From: Agrococcus terreus
Lineage (GTDB): Bacteria; Actinomycetota; Actinomycetes; Actinomycetales; Microbacteriaceae
NCBI RefSeq assembly: GCF_014645235.1
Contig: NZ_BMLM01000001.1
Coordinates: 806,001 to 870,000, forward strand
DNA length: 64,000 bases
Reading direction: 5' to 3'
This document shows, one piece after another, positions 44,620 to 52,580 of the stretch. Below the pieces are notes generated by a model. The model was not told the DNA's origin. It was given only the letters and a program-made list of their open reading frames with translations, and did no database searches. Position 1 is the stretch's first letter. Every line of letters starts with the position of its first letter. The position numbers were made by a program, and so were the translations under genes.

Positions 44620-47373
44620 ATGCGCCTCGCTCGAGCCTCGCTCGCCCTGCTGCTCGCTCTCGTCACCGTCGCCGCGGCGCTCGTCGCCGTTCCGCCCGCC
44701 AGTCGAGCGGAGGCGGCGGTGGCGAGCGACTTCGACCCCGGCTTCATCATCAGCGATGAGCAGTTCTTCGACGGCCTCGCGATGGGCGGCGCGCAGATCC
44801 AGTCGTTCCTCGACTCCCAGGTCCGCGCATGCGAGCGCGGCTACACCTGCTTGAAGGACTACTCGCAGCACACGCCGCAGATGCCGGCGAGCCTCTACTG
44901 CTCATCCATGCCGCAGCGCACCGATCAATCGGCGGCGGCGATCATCTACCACGTCGCGCGTGCCTGCGACATCAGTCCGAAGGTGCTCCTGGTCCTGCTC
45001 CAGAAGGAGCAGAGCCTCGTGACGCTGACAGCGCCGTCGCCGGTCCGGTATGAGCGGGCCACGGGCTTCGCGTGCCCTGACACCGCTCCGTGCGACGCGA
45101 GCTTCGGAGGGTTCTTCTATCAGATCTACTACGCCGCGCGACAGTTCCAGCGCTACGCGGAGCATCCCACGAACTACCAGCACCGGGCCGGCCATGTCAA
45201 TCGGGTGCTCTACAACCCGAACGCGGACTGCGGGTCGAGCCAGGTGTTCATCCGCAACCAGGCGACAGCGGGCCTGTACAACTACACGCCGTACCAGCCG
45301 AACGCGTCCGCGCTGCGGAACCTGTACGGCACCGGCGACGCCTGCTCGGCGTACGGCAACCGCAACTTCTGGCGGATGTGGACCGATTGGTTCGGGTCCC
45401 CGACCGGCGTCGGCCCGCTCGTCCGGGTCGATGGCACGTCGGAGCACTACCTGATCGATGGCAGCACTCGCTTCCGCTTCACGTCCACCGCCCTGGTCGG
45501 GGAGTTTTCACGCCTCTCCTCGGTGCAGGCCGTCTCGCGCGCATGGCTCGGCACGACTCGCGATGGCGGCGAGCTGAGCCGAGTCCTGCGATCGTCCGAC
45601 GGCCGAACGTTCTTCGTCGACGAGAGCAAGCGCTTCCAGTTCTCCTCATGCGCACAGATGGAGGCGTGGGGCTACCGGTGCGGTGGCCCGACGGTGAGCG
45701 CCGGGATCCTCGACGGTCTCCAGGACGGCGGGCGGCTCAACGACCTCGTCGGATGGGAGGGGGCCTGGTGGCAGGTCGCCGGCGGCGAGAGGCGCGAGGT
45801 CGCCGACACTGCCGTCTTGGGAGCGATGGGGATGTCCTACACCAATTCCTGGATGTCGCCGGGAGCGCTCGACCACCTGCGGATCGGCCCGCCGCTCCTC
45901 GCGCCCGGCTGGGGTGTGCGCGACGCGGGACGGACGCAGGCGCTCATGGGCGGCGGCAACGGCACGATCGTGGCGCTCGACGCGGGCCAGGCTCGGCTGA
46001 GCGCGTTCGCAGGATTCGCGGTCGCATCGGAGCAGTCGCTCGCGGCCGGTCGCGCCGAGGCGACCGCGCTGCCCAACCGCATCGACTACGGCGACACCGC
46101 ATGGATCGTCACCGACCGCGGTGTCCTGCAGGTCTCCGAGGACCAGTACGGCGGTGACGCCTTCTTCACGGATCTGGCCTACCCGGCGTTGCGTGGCGTC
46201 CCGCAAGCGGGCGCGACGTCCGCGCGCGATCACTTCCAGGCAGAGGTGGGTTCGAGCACGGCCTGGCTCATCACCGGCGGCAAGCGGCAGCCGATCGCGG
46301 TCGCCCAGGTCCCCGCACAGGCGAGCCAACGGGGGCTGTCGTCGACGATCCACCGCGGCGCGCCCGGATACCTGAGCTGGATTCCCGAGCACTCGGACTT
46401 CGCCGCGGGCAGCCTCCTCCGCGACGAGCTCAGCGGACAGCTGCTCCTGACGTCGCGCAGCACGACGATCCGGGTCGACTCGATCGCCTCCCTCGCACAG
46501 CTCGGTCTCAGCACAGAGGCCACCACGGTGTCGCGCTCGGTGCGCAATGGCCTGCCTCCTGTCGGGCCGGTCCTCGACGACCCGGGGGTGACGTGCGAAG
46601 GCACCTCGGCCCTCGGCAGCGGCGGACGGCTGGTGGGCTTCTCGAGCGCGTCGTCGCGCGACGCGTGGCGCTTCACCTACGAGACGCTGCCCGCCGACGT
46701 CTGCCGGCTCCTGCGTCAGAGCGGGGTGCAGACCGGACCGGTGGTCACGGACCCGGCCGGCGCGCTCTGGCTCATCGAGGCGGGGGTGCGACGGCCCATC
46801 GACACCGCGAGGACGGCGGACCGCATCGCGGCGGCGTCGGGCGTCGCACGTGCGAGCATCAGCGGCACGACGCTGTACCTGCTGCCGCGCGGGCCGATGG
46901 TGACGCCGTACTGGTACACCGGCTCGCACGTGCAGGGCCACGGGCAGGCGGTGTCGTACATGGTCGACCAGGGTCGACTGCTCACGACGAACTCGACCGT
47001 CATGTGGGAGCTGGGATTCGCTCACCGTCCGACGGGCGTGCCCATCGAGGCGATCCAGGTCTCCAACCGCTCCGGATCGCTGCAGTCGACGCTCATCTCC
47101 TGCGGCGGCATCGCCTACGCCGCCGTGGACCAGCGCCTGATGCGCTTCCCCTGGCGGACGGCTCTCGAGTACGGCGACCGCTTCGCAGAGGTCTCATCGA
47201 CGCTGTGCGGCAAGGTTCCCGTCGCCGGTTGGATGTCGCAGTACATCCGCGATACGTCGGGACAGGCGTGGCTCGTCGCGGGAGGGAGCCGCACGCGCGT
47301 GTCGTCGGTTCCGACCGGGAGCTTCGCCCCGGTCGTCGACCAGACGATGCTGAGCGCCATCCCGGCACGCTGA
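44620..47373 (+). CDS. Large secreted repeat protein with transglycosylase-like N-terminal domain
   Basis: 917 aa, with a Sec signal peptide (about 1-32, ending PPASRAEA). The next 230 residues are cysteine-containing and lysozyme-like: SPKVLLVLLQKEQSL with candidate catalytic E130, then YQIYYAARQFQRYA. From about 45,420 to the end are repeats of a W-x-x-x-G-x-x-R type unit (WWQVAGGERREV, AWLITGGKRQPI, LWLIEAGVRRPI, AWLVAGGSRTRV, YLIDGSTRFRF). I know such proteins only as actinobacterial hypothetical surface proteins. No anchor or C-terminal membrane helix. Its place right after Wzm/Wzt suggests a wall-remodelling or glycan-binding role. Confidence 0.75.
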   Translation: MRLARASLALLLALVTVAAALVAVPPASRAEAAVASDFDPGFIISDEQFFDGLAMGGAQIQSFLDSQVRACERGYTCLKDYSQHTPQMPASLYCSSMPQRTDQSAAAIIYHVARACDISPKVLLVLLQKEQSLVTLTAPSPVRYERATGFACPDTAPCDASFGGFFYQIYYAARQFQRYAEHPTNYQHRAGHVNRVLYNPNADCGSSQVFIRNQATAGLYNYTPYQPNASALRNLYGTGDACSAYGNRNFWRMWTDWFGSPTGVGPLVRVDGTSEHYLIDGSTRFRFTSTALVGEFSRLSSVQAVSRAWLGTTRDGGELSRVLRSSDGRTFFVDESKRFQFSSCAQMEAWGYRCGGPTVSAGILDGLQDGGRLNDLVGWEGAWWQVAGGERREVADTAVLGAMGMSYTNSWMSPGALDHLRIGPPLLAPGWGVRDAGRTQALMGGGNGTIVALDAGQARLSAFAGFAVASEQSLAAGRAEATALPNRIDYGDTAWIVTDRGVLQVSEDQYGGDAFFTDLAYPALRGVPQAGATSARDHFQAEVGSSTAWLITGGKRQPIAVAQVPAQASQRGLSSTIHRGAPGYLSWIPEHSDFAAGSLLRDELSGQLLLTSRSTTIRVDSIASLAQLGLSTEATTVSRSVRNGLPPVGPVLDDPGVTCEGTSALGSGGRLVGFSSASSRDAWRFTYETLPADVCRLLRQSGVQTGPVVTDPAGALWLIEAGVRRPIDTARTADRIAAASGVARASISGTTLYLLPRGPMVTPYWYTGSHVQGHGQAVSYMVDQGRLLTTNSTVMWELGFAHRPTGVPIEAIQVSNRSGSLQSTLISCGGIAYAAVDQRLMRFPWRTALEYGDRFAEVSSTLCGKVPVAGWMSQYIRDTSGQAWLVAGGSRTRVSSVPTGSFAPVVDQTMLSAIPAR

Positions 47374-47385
47374 TCTCGCGTGCCC

Positions 47386-47424
47386 GGCTGCGCGGGGCGC
47401 CTCCCTAGGGCGCCCTGCGCAGCC
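47386..47424. terminator. Strong bidirectional terminator hairpin
   Basis: Arms 47386-47401 and 47409-47424 (GGCTGCGC outer, GGGGCGCC inner, one G-T pair) with a seven-base loop. It lies in the 120-base gap between the convergent secreted-protein and ligase genes. Confidence 0.7.
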
Positions 47425-47493
47425 GATCGGATGAGCGCGCACCAAGACGCTGCTGGCGGGCTCCCTTCGCTCGATGGGCAGCCGGGAGCCCGA

Positions 47494-48780
47494 TCAGCCG
47501 GCGGCGGTCGTGGTGATCGCCTCCGTGCTGGGCGCGCGCGGCGCGATCTGCCGCCGCAGCGGGCCGATGGCGAAGATCGTGAGGAACAGCATCCCGATCT
47601 CGATCCAGGGGCGCGACTCCGCGAGCCCCTGGACGAAGAGCGCGACCCACAGCAGCAGCGGGATGGCGTTGAGCGCGTGCGTCCCGGGGGCCGCGCGGTA
47701 GAGCGCGCCCAGCGAGTTGGAGACGGCACGGTACTGGATGGCGCCCCACACGAGCACGCCCACGATGCCGAGCTGCATGAACACGTCGAGCCAGACGTCG
47801 TGCGCCTGCAGGTAGACCATGCCGTGCAGCTCGCCGAGGGAGTCGAAGGGCGGCACCCACGGGATCCAGTAGCCGAGGTAGCCCACGCCGACGACGGGGC
47901 TCGTGAGGCCGAGCGCGATGACCCGCTCCCAGATGTCGAAGCGGCCGGTCATGTCGGCGTCGCGGCCGAGGAACTCGGTGACGTGCTCCCAGCCGCCCAC
48001 GATGAGGCCGACGCACACGAGGCCCGCCGCGATCGCGACGCCGAAGATCCGGTAGAAGACGGCGCCGCGCCAGCGCACCCACGCGATGACGAGGAAGGCG
48101 AGCACCGCGACCATCGCCGTGGCGAACAGCACGGTGGCGCTGCGGGTGAGGGCCTGCGTGAGCAGCGGCAGCCCCATCCACAGCGGCCACAGGCGGTCGA
48201 TGCGCGCGGCCGTCCGGCAGCCGGCGATGATGAGCGCGAAGAGCGCGACCATGCCCAGCAGGTTCGCGTTGCCCATGAGGCCCGAGATGCGGCCTCCCGC
48301 CAGGATCGCGCCGCTCGACCAGTGGAGCTCGGCGCTCACGTCGGCCGGGTAGTCGGCCCAGAGCGGGAACAGCGGCCGCCGCAGCACGAGCGCGACCCAC
48401 AGCTCGAACAGCAGCGAGCCGGCGACGAGCCCCTGCATGACCCAGTGGGCGATGTCGAGGATCGTGCGGTAGGGGAGCGAGGCGACGAGCACCGCGGAGG
48501 CCATGGTGCCGACGAGGATGAGGGTGCCGACGAGCGACCACAGCGGCGAGATCGCCCAGGCGGCCGACACGAGCGCAAGGGCCGCGAAGGCCACGAGCGG
48601 CACCGGCAGGCGCCAGAGCCGGACGCGCAGCAGCACGAGCTCGACCGCGACCCAGACGAAGGTCGCGAGCACCACGGCGCCCCAGGCCGGGTAGCCGATG
48701 ATGTTCCGCACCATGTCGCCGCAGGCGGCGTTCGCGAGGATCCACGTCGCGAGGACGGTCCTGCGGGTCTGGCTCGGCAC
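47494..48780 (-). CDS. O-antigen ligase/polymerase-like membrane protein (Wzy_C)
   Basis: A 428-residue integral membrane protein with about ten to twelve helices and a large extracytoplasmic loop (GRDADMTGRFDIWERVI through LQAHDVWLDVFMQLG) matching the Wzy_C/O-antigen ligase family. The conserved GRF-type motif and H-x-x-x-L-x-x-x-x-x-G block are visible. In Gram-positives such proteins polymerise or ligate wall glycans. GTG 48780 has GGGAG nine bases upstream; upstream in-frame codons belong to the divergent gene region. Confidence 0.85.
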   Translation of the reverse strand: MPSQTRRTVLATWILANAACGDMVRNIIGYPAWGAVVLATFVWVAVELVLLRVRLWRLPVPLVAFAALALVSAAWAISPLWSLVGTLILVGTMASAVLVASLPYRTILDIAHWVMQGLVAGSLLFELWVALVLRRPLFPLWADYPADVSAELHWSSGAILAGGRISGLMGNANLLGMVALFALIIAGCRTAARIDRLWPLWMGLPLLTQALTRSATVLFATAMVAVLAFLVIAWVRWRGAVFYRIFGVAIAAGLVCVGLIVGGWEHVTEFLGRDADMTGRFDIWERVIALGLTSPVVGVGYLGYWIPWVPPFDSLGELHGMVYLQAHDVWLDVFMQLGIVGVLVWGAIQYRAVSNSLGALYRAAPGTHALNAIPLLLWVALFVQGLAESRPWIEIGMLFLTIFAIGPLRRQIAPRAPSTEAITTTAAG

Positions 48781-48886
48781 CGGACCATGCTCCCACGCCC
48801 CTGCCCCCGGAGCGCCCAACCGGGGGACGCCCGGAGGTCGGTGTGCGAAGATGATGCGCTGCCGCCGCCGACAGGACTGGAACCAC

Positions 48887-49654
48887 ATGCGCGTCGTCGT
48901 CCTCGTGCCTACGTACAACGAGCGCGACGCCCTGCCCGTGACCATGGACCGGCTGCTCGCCGCGGCCCCCAACGTCGAGGTCGTCGTGATCGACGACGCG
49001 AGCCCCGACGGCACCGGCGCGCTCGCCGACGCGATGGCCGCCGCCGACCCCCGCGTCTCGGTGCTGCACCGCCCTGCGAAGCAGGGGCTGGGCGCCGCGT
49101 ACGTCGACGGCATGCTGCTCGCGCTCGAGCGCGGCGCCGACGTCGTCGTCGAGTTCGACGCCGACGGCTCGCACCCGGCTGAGGCCGTGCCGCGCATGGT
49201 CGAGCTGCTCGGCCCGGACGGCCCCGCCGACCTCGTGATCGGCTCGCGCTGGGTGCGCGGGGGCGGCATCGTCGACTGGCCGTGGCATCGCGAGGCGATC
49301 TCCCGGCTCGGCAACCTCTACGCCATGGCGATGCTCGGCTCCGGGGTGCGCGACATGACGGCCGGCTGCCGCGCGTACTCGGCGGAGCTCCTGCGCGCCA
49401 TCCCGCTCGAGGAGGTGCGGAGCCAGGGCTACTGCTTCCAGATCGACATGACGCGGCGCGCCCAGGACGCGGGCGCCGTCGTCGCGGAGGTGCCGATCCT
49501 GTTCCGAGAGCGCGAGGTCGGGGTCTCGAAGATGACACCCGGCATCGTGCGCGAGGCGCTCGTCCAGGTGACGGGCTGGGGCGTCGGCCGCGGCGTCCGG
49601 GCCCTGCGCGGCTGGCGCCGTCCGCTCGCGCTGGGACAGGCGGCGCCGCGCTGA
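48887..49654 (+). CDS. Polyprenol-phosphate mannosyltransferase-like GT2
   Basis: A 255-residue member of the dolichol-phosphate mannose synthase family: LVPTYNERDALP, VIDDASPDGTG, FDADGSHPAEAVP (metal site), GSRWVRGGGIVDWP, MTAGCRAYS, and the lipid-site arginine region FREREVGVSKM. It probably makes polyprenyl-phosphate-mannose (Ppm1-like catalytic domain; no fused acyltransferase). It is divergent from the ligase-like gene and convergent with the acyl-CoA dehydrogenase. ManA at 51 kb would help supply GDP-mannose. Confidence 0.9.
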   Translation: MRVVVLVPTYNERDALPVTMDRLLAAAPNVEVVVIDDASPDGTGALADAMAAADPRVSVLHRPAKQGLGAAYVDGMLLALERGADVVVEFDADGSHPAEAVPRMVELLGPDGPADLVIGSRWVRGGGIVDWPWHREAISRLGNLYAMAMLGSGVRDMTAGCRAYSAELLRAIPLEEVRSQGYCFQIDMTRRAQDAGAVVAEVPILFREREVGVSKMTPGIVREALVQVTGWGVGRGVRALRGWRRPLALGQAAPR

Positions 49655-49666
49655 GGGACCGGGCCG

Positions 49667-50845
49667 TCAGGCGAAGGCCGAGCGCCCGGTGATCGCCCTT
49701 CCGACGATCAGCGCGTTCATCTGCGCGGTCCCCTCGTAGGTGTAGAGCGCCTCGGCATCGGCGAAGAAGCGCGCGACGTCGTAGTCGGTGACGATGCCGT
49801 TGCCGCCGCACACCTCGCGGCACCAGGCGACGACCTCGCGCATCCGCGCCGTCGTGAAGGCCTTCGCGAGCGCCGAGTGCGCATCCTCCTGCCGGCCCTG
49901 GTCGAGCATGCGCGAGACCTGCACGCACAGCGCGATCGACGCCGTGATGTGCCCGAGCGACTTGGCGAGCAGGTCCTGCACGAGCTGGTGGCCGGCGATC
50001 GGCTGGCCGAACTGCACGCGCTCGGAGGTGTAGCGGACGGCCGCCTCGTACGCGCCGACCATGACGCCGACGGCGCTCCAGGCCACCTCTGCGCGCGTGA
50101 GCCGCAGCACGCGGGCGGTGTCGCGGAAGCTCGACGCGCCCTGCAGCCGCAGCGACTCCGGCACGCGCACGCCCTCGAGCTCGATGTCGGCGTTCTGCAC
50201 CATGCGGAGCGAGATCTTGCGCTCGATCCGGGTCGCGCGGAAGCCGGGCGAGGTCGTCGGCACGATGAAGCCCTTCACCTGGCCGTCCTCGACGTCCTTC
50301 GCCCAGATGACGACGACATCGGCGTGGGTCGCGTTGCCGATCCAGCGCTTCGCGCCGTCGAGCACCCACTCGTCGCCCTCGCGCCGGGCGGTCGTGAGCA
50401 GCCCCTGCGCGGAGTCGGAGCCGGAGAGCGGCTCGGTGAGGCCGAAGGCGCCGATCGTCGAGCAGTCGGCGAGGCGCGGCAGCCACTCGGCGCGCTGCTC
50501 GGGGCTCCCGGCGACGCCGATGGACCCCGCGACCAGGCCGTTCTGCACACCGACGAAGGTCGAGATCGAGGCGTCGACGCGGCTCATCTCCAGCGCCACC
50601 CAGCCGCGGTAGACGGCGGAGTTCTCGAAGCGCGCCGTCTCGGCCCAGCCGGGGCCCACCACGCCGAGCGCGGCGATGCCGGGGATCAGGTGCTCGGGGA
50701 ACGCGTCGCGGTGCCAGTGCTCCTGGATCTCGGGCGCGACCCGCTCCTCCATGAAGGCGCGCACCTCGGCGAGCGATGCCCGCTCGGCCTCGGTGAGGTC
50801 GGCGGCGAACCCGTAGAAGTCGCTCGCGAGCGGCGTGAACTCCAT
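49667..50845 (-). CDS. Acyl-CoA dehydrogenase (glutaryl-CoA dehydrogenase-like)
   Basis: 392-residue FAD enzyme that oxidises acyl-CoA to enoyl-CoA. Blocks are FGLTEPLSGSDSA and KRWIGNATHADV (FAD/CoA site), RVQFGQPIAGHQLVQ, and the catalytic Glu in YEGTAQMN. It is closest in style to glutaryl-CoA dehydrogenases. The ATG at 50845 has GAGGAG upstream. The position beside manA is recurrent in actinobacteria and probably only positional. Confidence 0.93.
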   Translation of the reverse strand: MEFTPLASDFYGFAADLTEAERASLAEVRAFMEERVAPEIQEHWHRDAFPEHLIPGIAALGVVGPGWAETARFENSAVYRGWVALEMSRVDASISTFVGVQNGLVAGSIGVAGSPEQRAEWLPRLADCSTIGAFGLTEPLSGSDSAQGLLTTARREGDEWVLDGAKRWIGNATHADVVVIWAKDVEDGQVKGFIVPTTSPGFRATRIERKISLRMVQNADIELEGVRVPESLRLQGASSFRDTARVLRLTRAEVAWSAVGVMVGAYEAAVRYTSERVQFGQPIAGHQLVQDLLAKSLGHITASIALCVQVSRMLDQGRQEDAHSALAKAFTTARMREVVAWCREVCGGNGIVTDYDVARFFADAEALYTYEGTAQMNALIVGRAITGRSAFA

Positions 50846-50884
50846 TGCTCCTCGTCTCCCGGCCGTCGTCGGCCGTCCCGCGTC

Positions 50885-50890
50885 AGCGTA
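50885..50890 (-). promoter_or_regulatory. Candidate -10 for acyl-CoA dehydrogenase
   Basis: TACGCT on the minus strand, about 40 bases before the ATG, with the GAGGAG ribosome-binding site in the leader. Confidence 0.4.
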
Positions 50891-50922
50891 GGGCCGCGGG
50901 CAGGCGGCCGCCCGCCCGTTGG

Positions 50923-50928
50923 TACGGT
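50923..50928 (+). promoter_or_regulatory. Candidate -10 for manA
   Basis: TACGGT, 31 bases before the ATG at 50959; the leader carries GGAAGGAG. Contrast the leaderless genes. Confidence 0.45.
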
Positions 50929-50958
50929 GGAGCCAAGCGAACGGAAGGAGCCGACGGC

Positions 50959-52125
50959 ATGTTCGTGCCCATCGCCAACGCGCCGCGCTCCTACGCCTGG
51001 GGCAGCACGTCGCTCATCGCCGACTACCTCGGGTCCGAGCCCTCGGGCGGGCCGGAGGCCGAGGTGTGGCTGGGTGCGCATCCGGGCTGTCCCGCCCGCG
51101 TCGTGGGCGGCCCGCATCGCGGCGCCGGGCTCGACGAGGCGATCGCGGCGGAGCGCCGGCCGCAGCCCGCGCTGCTGCTCAAGGTGCTGGCCGCCGCCGA
51201 GCCGCTGTCCCTGCAGGCGCACCCGGACGACGTGCGCGCTCGCGCCGGCTTCGCGCGGGAGGACGCCGCCGGGATCCCGCGGGACGCGCCGCACCGCTCC
51301 TACCGCGATCCCTTCGCCAAGCCCGAGCTCATCGTCGCGGTCACCCCGTTCGAGGCGCTGTGCGGCTTCCGGGATCCGGCGCTGGCGCTGGAGGTGCTCG
51401 ACGCCCTCGCCGCGGTCGACGCGCGGGTGGCACCCGCCGCGGCTCGCCTGCGGGCGGGCGATGCGCTCGAGTGGCTGCTATCGGGCGCTCCCGACGTCGC
51501 GGACGCGGTCGGCGCGGCGACCGGCGCCGGACCCGCCATCGCTGCGCAGCATCCGCGGGACGCCGACACGATCGCGCGCATCGCCGCGACGCACCCCGGC
51601 GACGCCGGACTGCTGGTCGCGCTGCTCATGCATCGGGTGCGGCTCGAGCCCGGGGAGGCGCTGTACCTGCCCGCGGGCAACCTGCACGCCTACCTCGAGG
51701 GCCTCGGGATCGAGCTGATGGGCCCGAGCGACAACGTGCTGCGCGGCGGACTGACGCCGAAGCACGTCGACGTGCCGGAGCTGCTGGCGGTCGTCGACCG
51801 GTCCACGCTCGCGGATCCGAGGCTGCCGTCGCTCGAGCTGGACGGCGCGACCGCGTATCGGCCCGAGGCTCCCTTCGAGCTGCGCCGGGTGCGCGGCCTG
51901 CACCGCCTCGGCGAGCCCGGCCGTCGGCTCCGCGGCGTCGTGCTCGCGATCTCCGGAGCGTCCGTCGAGCTCGAGGGGGCGAGGCACGAGCTCGCGCCCG
52001 CCGGCGCCGCGTGGATCGACGCCGACGGCACCGCGGAGATCGCGGCGCGGGACGCGTGGATCGCGCTCGAGCGCGACACGCCCGCGCGACCCGACAATCC
52101 CGGGGATGCGGGGCGACACTCCTAG
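50959..52125 (+). CDS. manA: Mannose-6-phosphate isomerase, class I
   Basis: Interconverts fructose-6-P and mannose-6-P, feeding GDP-mannose and glycan synthesis. A 388-residue zinc cupin: SLQAHPDD (metal ligands Q and H), YRDPFAKPEL (Glu ligand), YLPAGNLHAYLEG (His ligand) and NVLRGGLTPKHVD. GGAAGGAG lies eight bases before the ATG. It precedes whiB, as manA does near whiB2 in mycobacteria. The phosphomannomutase often found with it is not here; a phospho-sugar mutase lies at 3.5-5.1 kb. Confidence 0.95.
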   Translation: MFVPIANAPRSYAWGSTSLIADYLGSEPSGGPEAEVWLGAHPGCPARVVGGPHRGAGLDEAIAAERRPQPALLLKVLAAAEPLSLQAHPDDVRARAGFAREDAAGIPRDAPHRSYRDPFAKPELIVAVTPFEALCGFRDPALALEVLDALAAVDARVAPAAARLRAGDALEWLLSGAPDVADAVGAATGAGPAIAAQHPRDADTIARIAATHPGDAGLLVALLMHRVRLEPGEALYLPAGNLHAYLEGLGIELMGPSDNVLRGGLTPKHVDVPELLAVVDRSTLADPRLPSLELDGATAYRPEAPFELRRVRGLHRLGEPGRRLRGVVLAISGASVELEGARHELAPAGAAWIDADGTAEIAARDAWIALERDTPARPDNPGDAGRHS

Positions 52126-52135
52126 GATCCCCGAC

Positions 52136-52165
52136 TTGACGCGAGGCGAATCACACCGGTGTAAT
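52136..52165 (+). promoter_or_regulatory. whiB promoter with palindrome over the -10
   Basis: TTGACG (52136-52141), an 18-base spacer and TGTAAT (52160-52165) make the best sigma-A-type promoter in the window. A perfect 10-base palindrome ACACCGGTGT (52153-52162) overlaps the -10, a likely operator. The leader is about 45 bases. Confidence 0.65.
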
Positions 52166-52215
52166 TGTCGCAACGCGGGGCCCGGCCGGGGGCCCGCAGA
52201 ACCCGGGGGAACGCC

Positions 52216-52569
52216 ATGCGAGAGGGACTGCAGCGCAGCACGTCGGCCGCGGACGAGACCCGCAGCCCGCTGCATCGGGGCGTGCCGGGCGACTGGTTCG
52301 TCGACCCCGTCATGCTCGGCGTGCCGGGCGTGCGCTCCGAGACCGCCGACCAGCCGCTCGGGTGGCAGGCCGACGCGCTCTGCGCCGAGACCGACCCGGA
52401 GGCGTTCTTCCCCGAGAAGGGCGGCTCGACCCGCGACGCCAAGCGCATCTGCGACTCGTGCGACGTGCGGCAGCAGTGCCTCGAGTACGCGCTCGAGAAC
52501 GACGAGCGCTTCGGCATCTGGGGCGGGCTCTCCGAGCGCGAGCGCCGCAAGCTGCGCAAGCGCGCCTAG
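52216..52569 (+). CDS. whiB2: WhiB-family iron-sulfur regulator (WhiB2/WhmD-like)
   Basis: A 117-residue transcription factor whose four cysteines C56, C79, C82 and C88 bind a [4Fe-4S] cluster and which docks on the principal sigma factor. The C-terminal GIWGGLSERERRKLRKR gives the turn plus basic DNA-contact tail. The ATG at 52216 has GGGGGA six bases upstream. Neighbours (manA, glycosyltransferase, DUF5719, DUF3499, ahcY) match the whiB2/whmD locus, which in mycobacteria is required for septation; assignment to that subfamily rests on synteny. Confidence 0.9.
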   Translation: MREGLQRSTSAADETRSPLHRGVPGDWFVDPVMLGVPGVRSETADQPLGWQADALCAETDPEAFFPEKGGSTRDAKRICDSCDVRQQCLEYALENDERFGIWGGLSERERRKLRKRA

Positions 52570-52580
52570 GGAGCCCCCGA

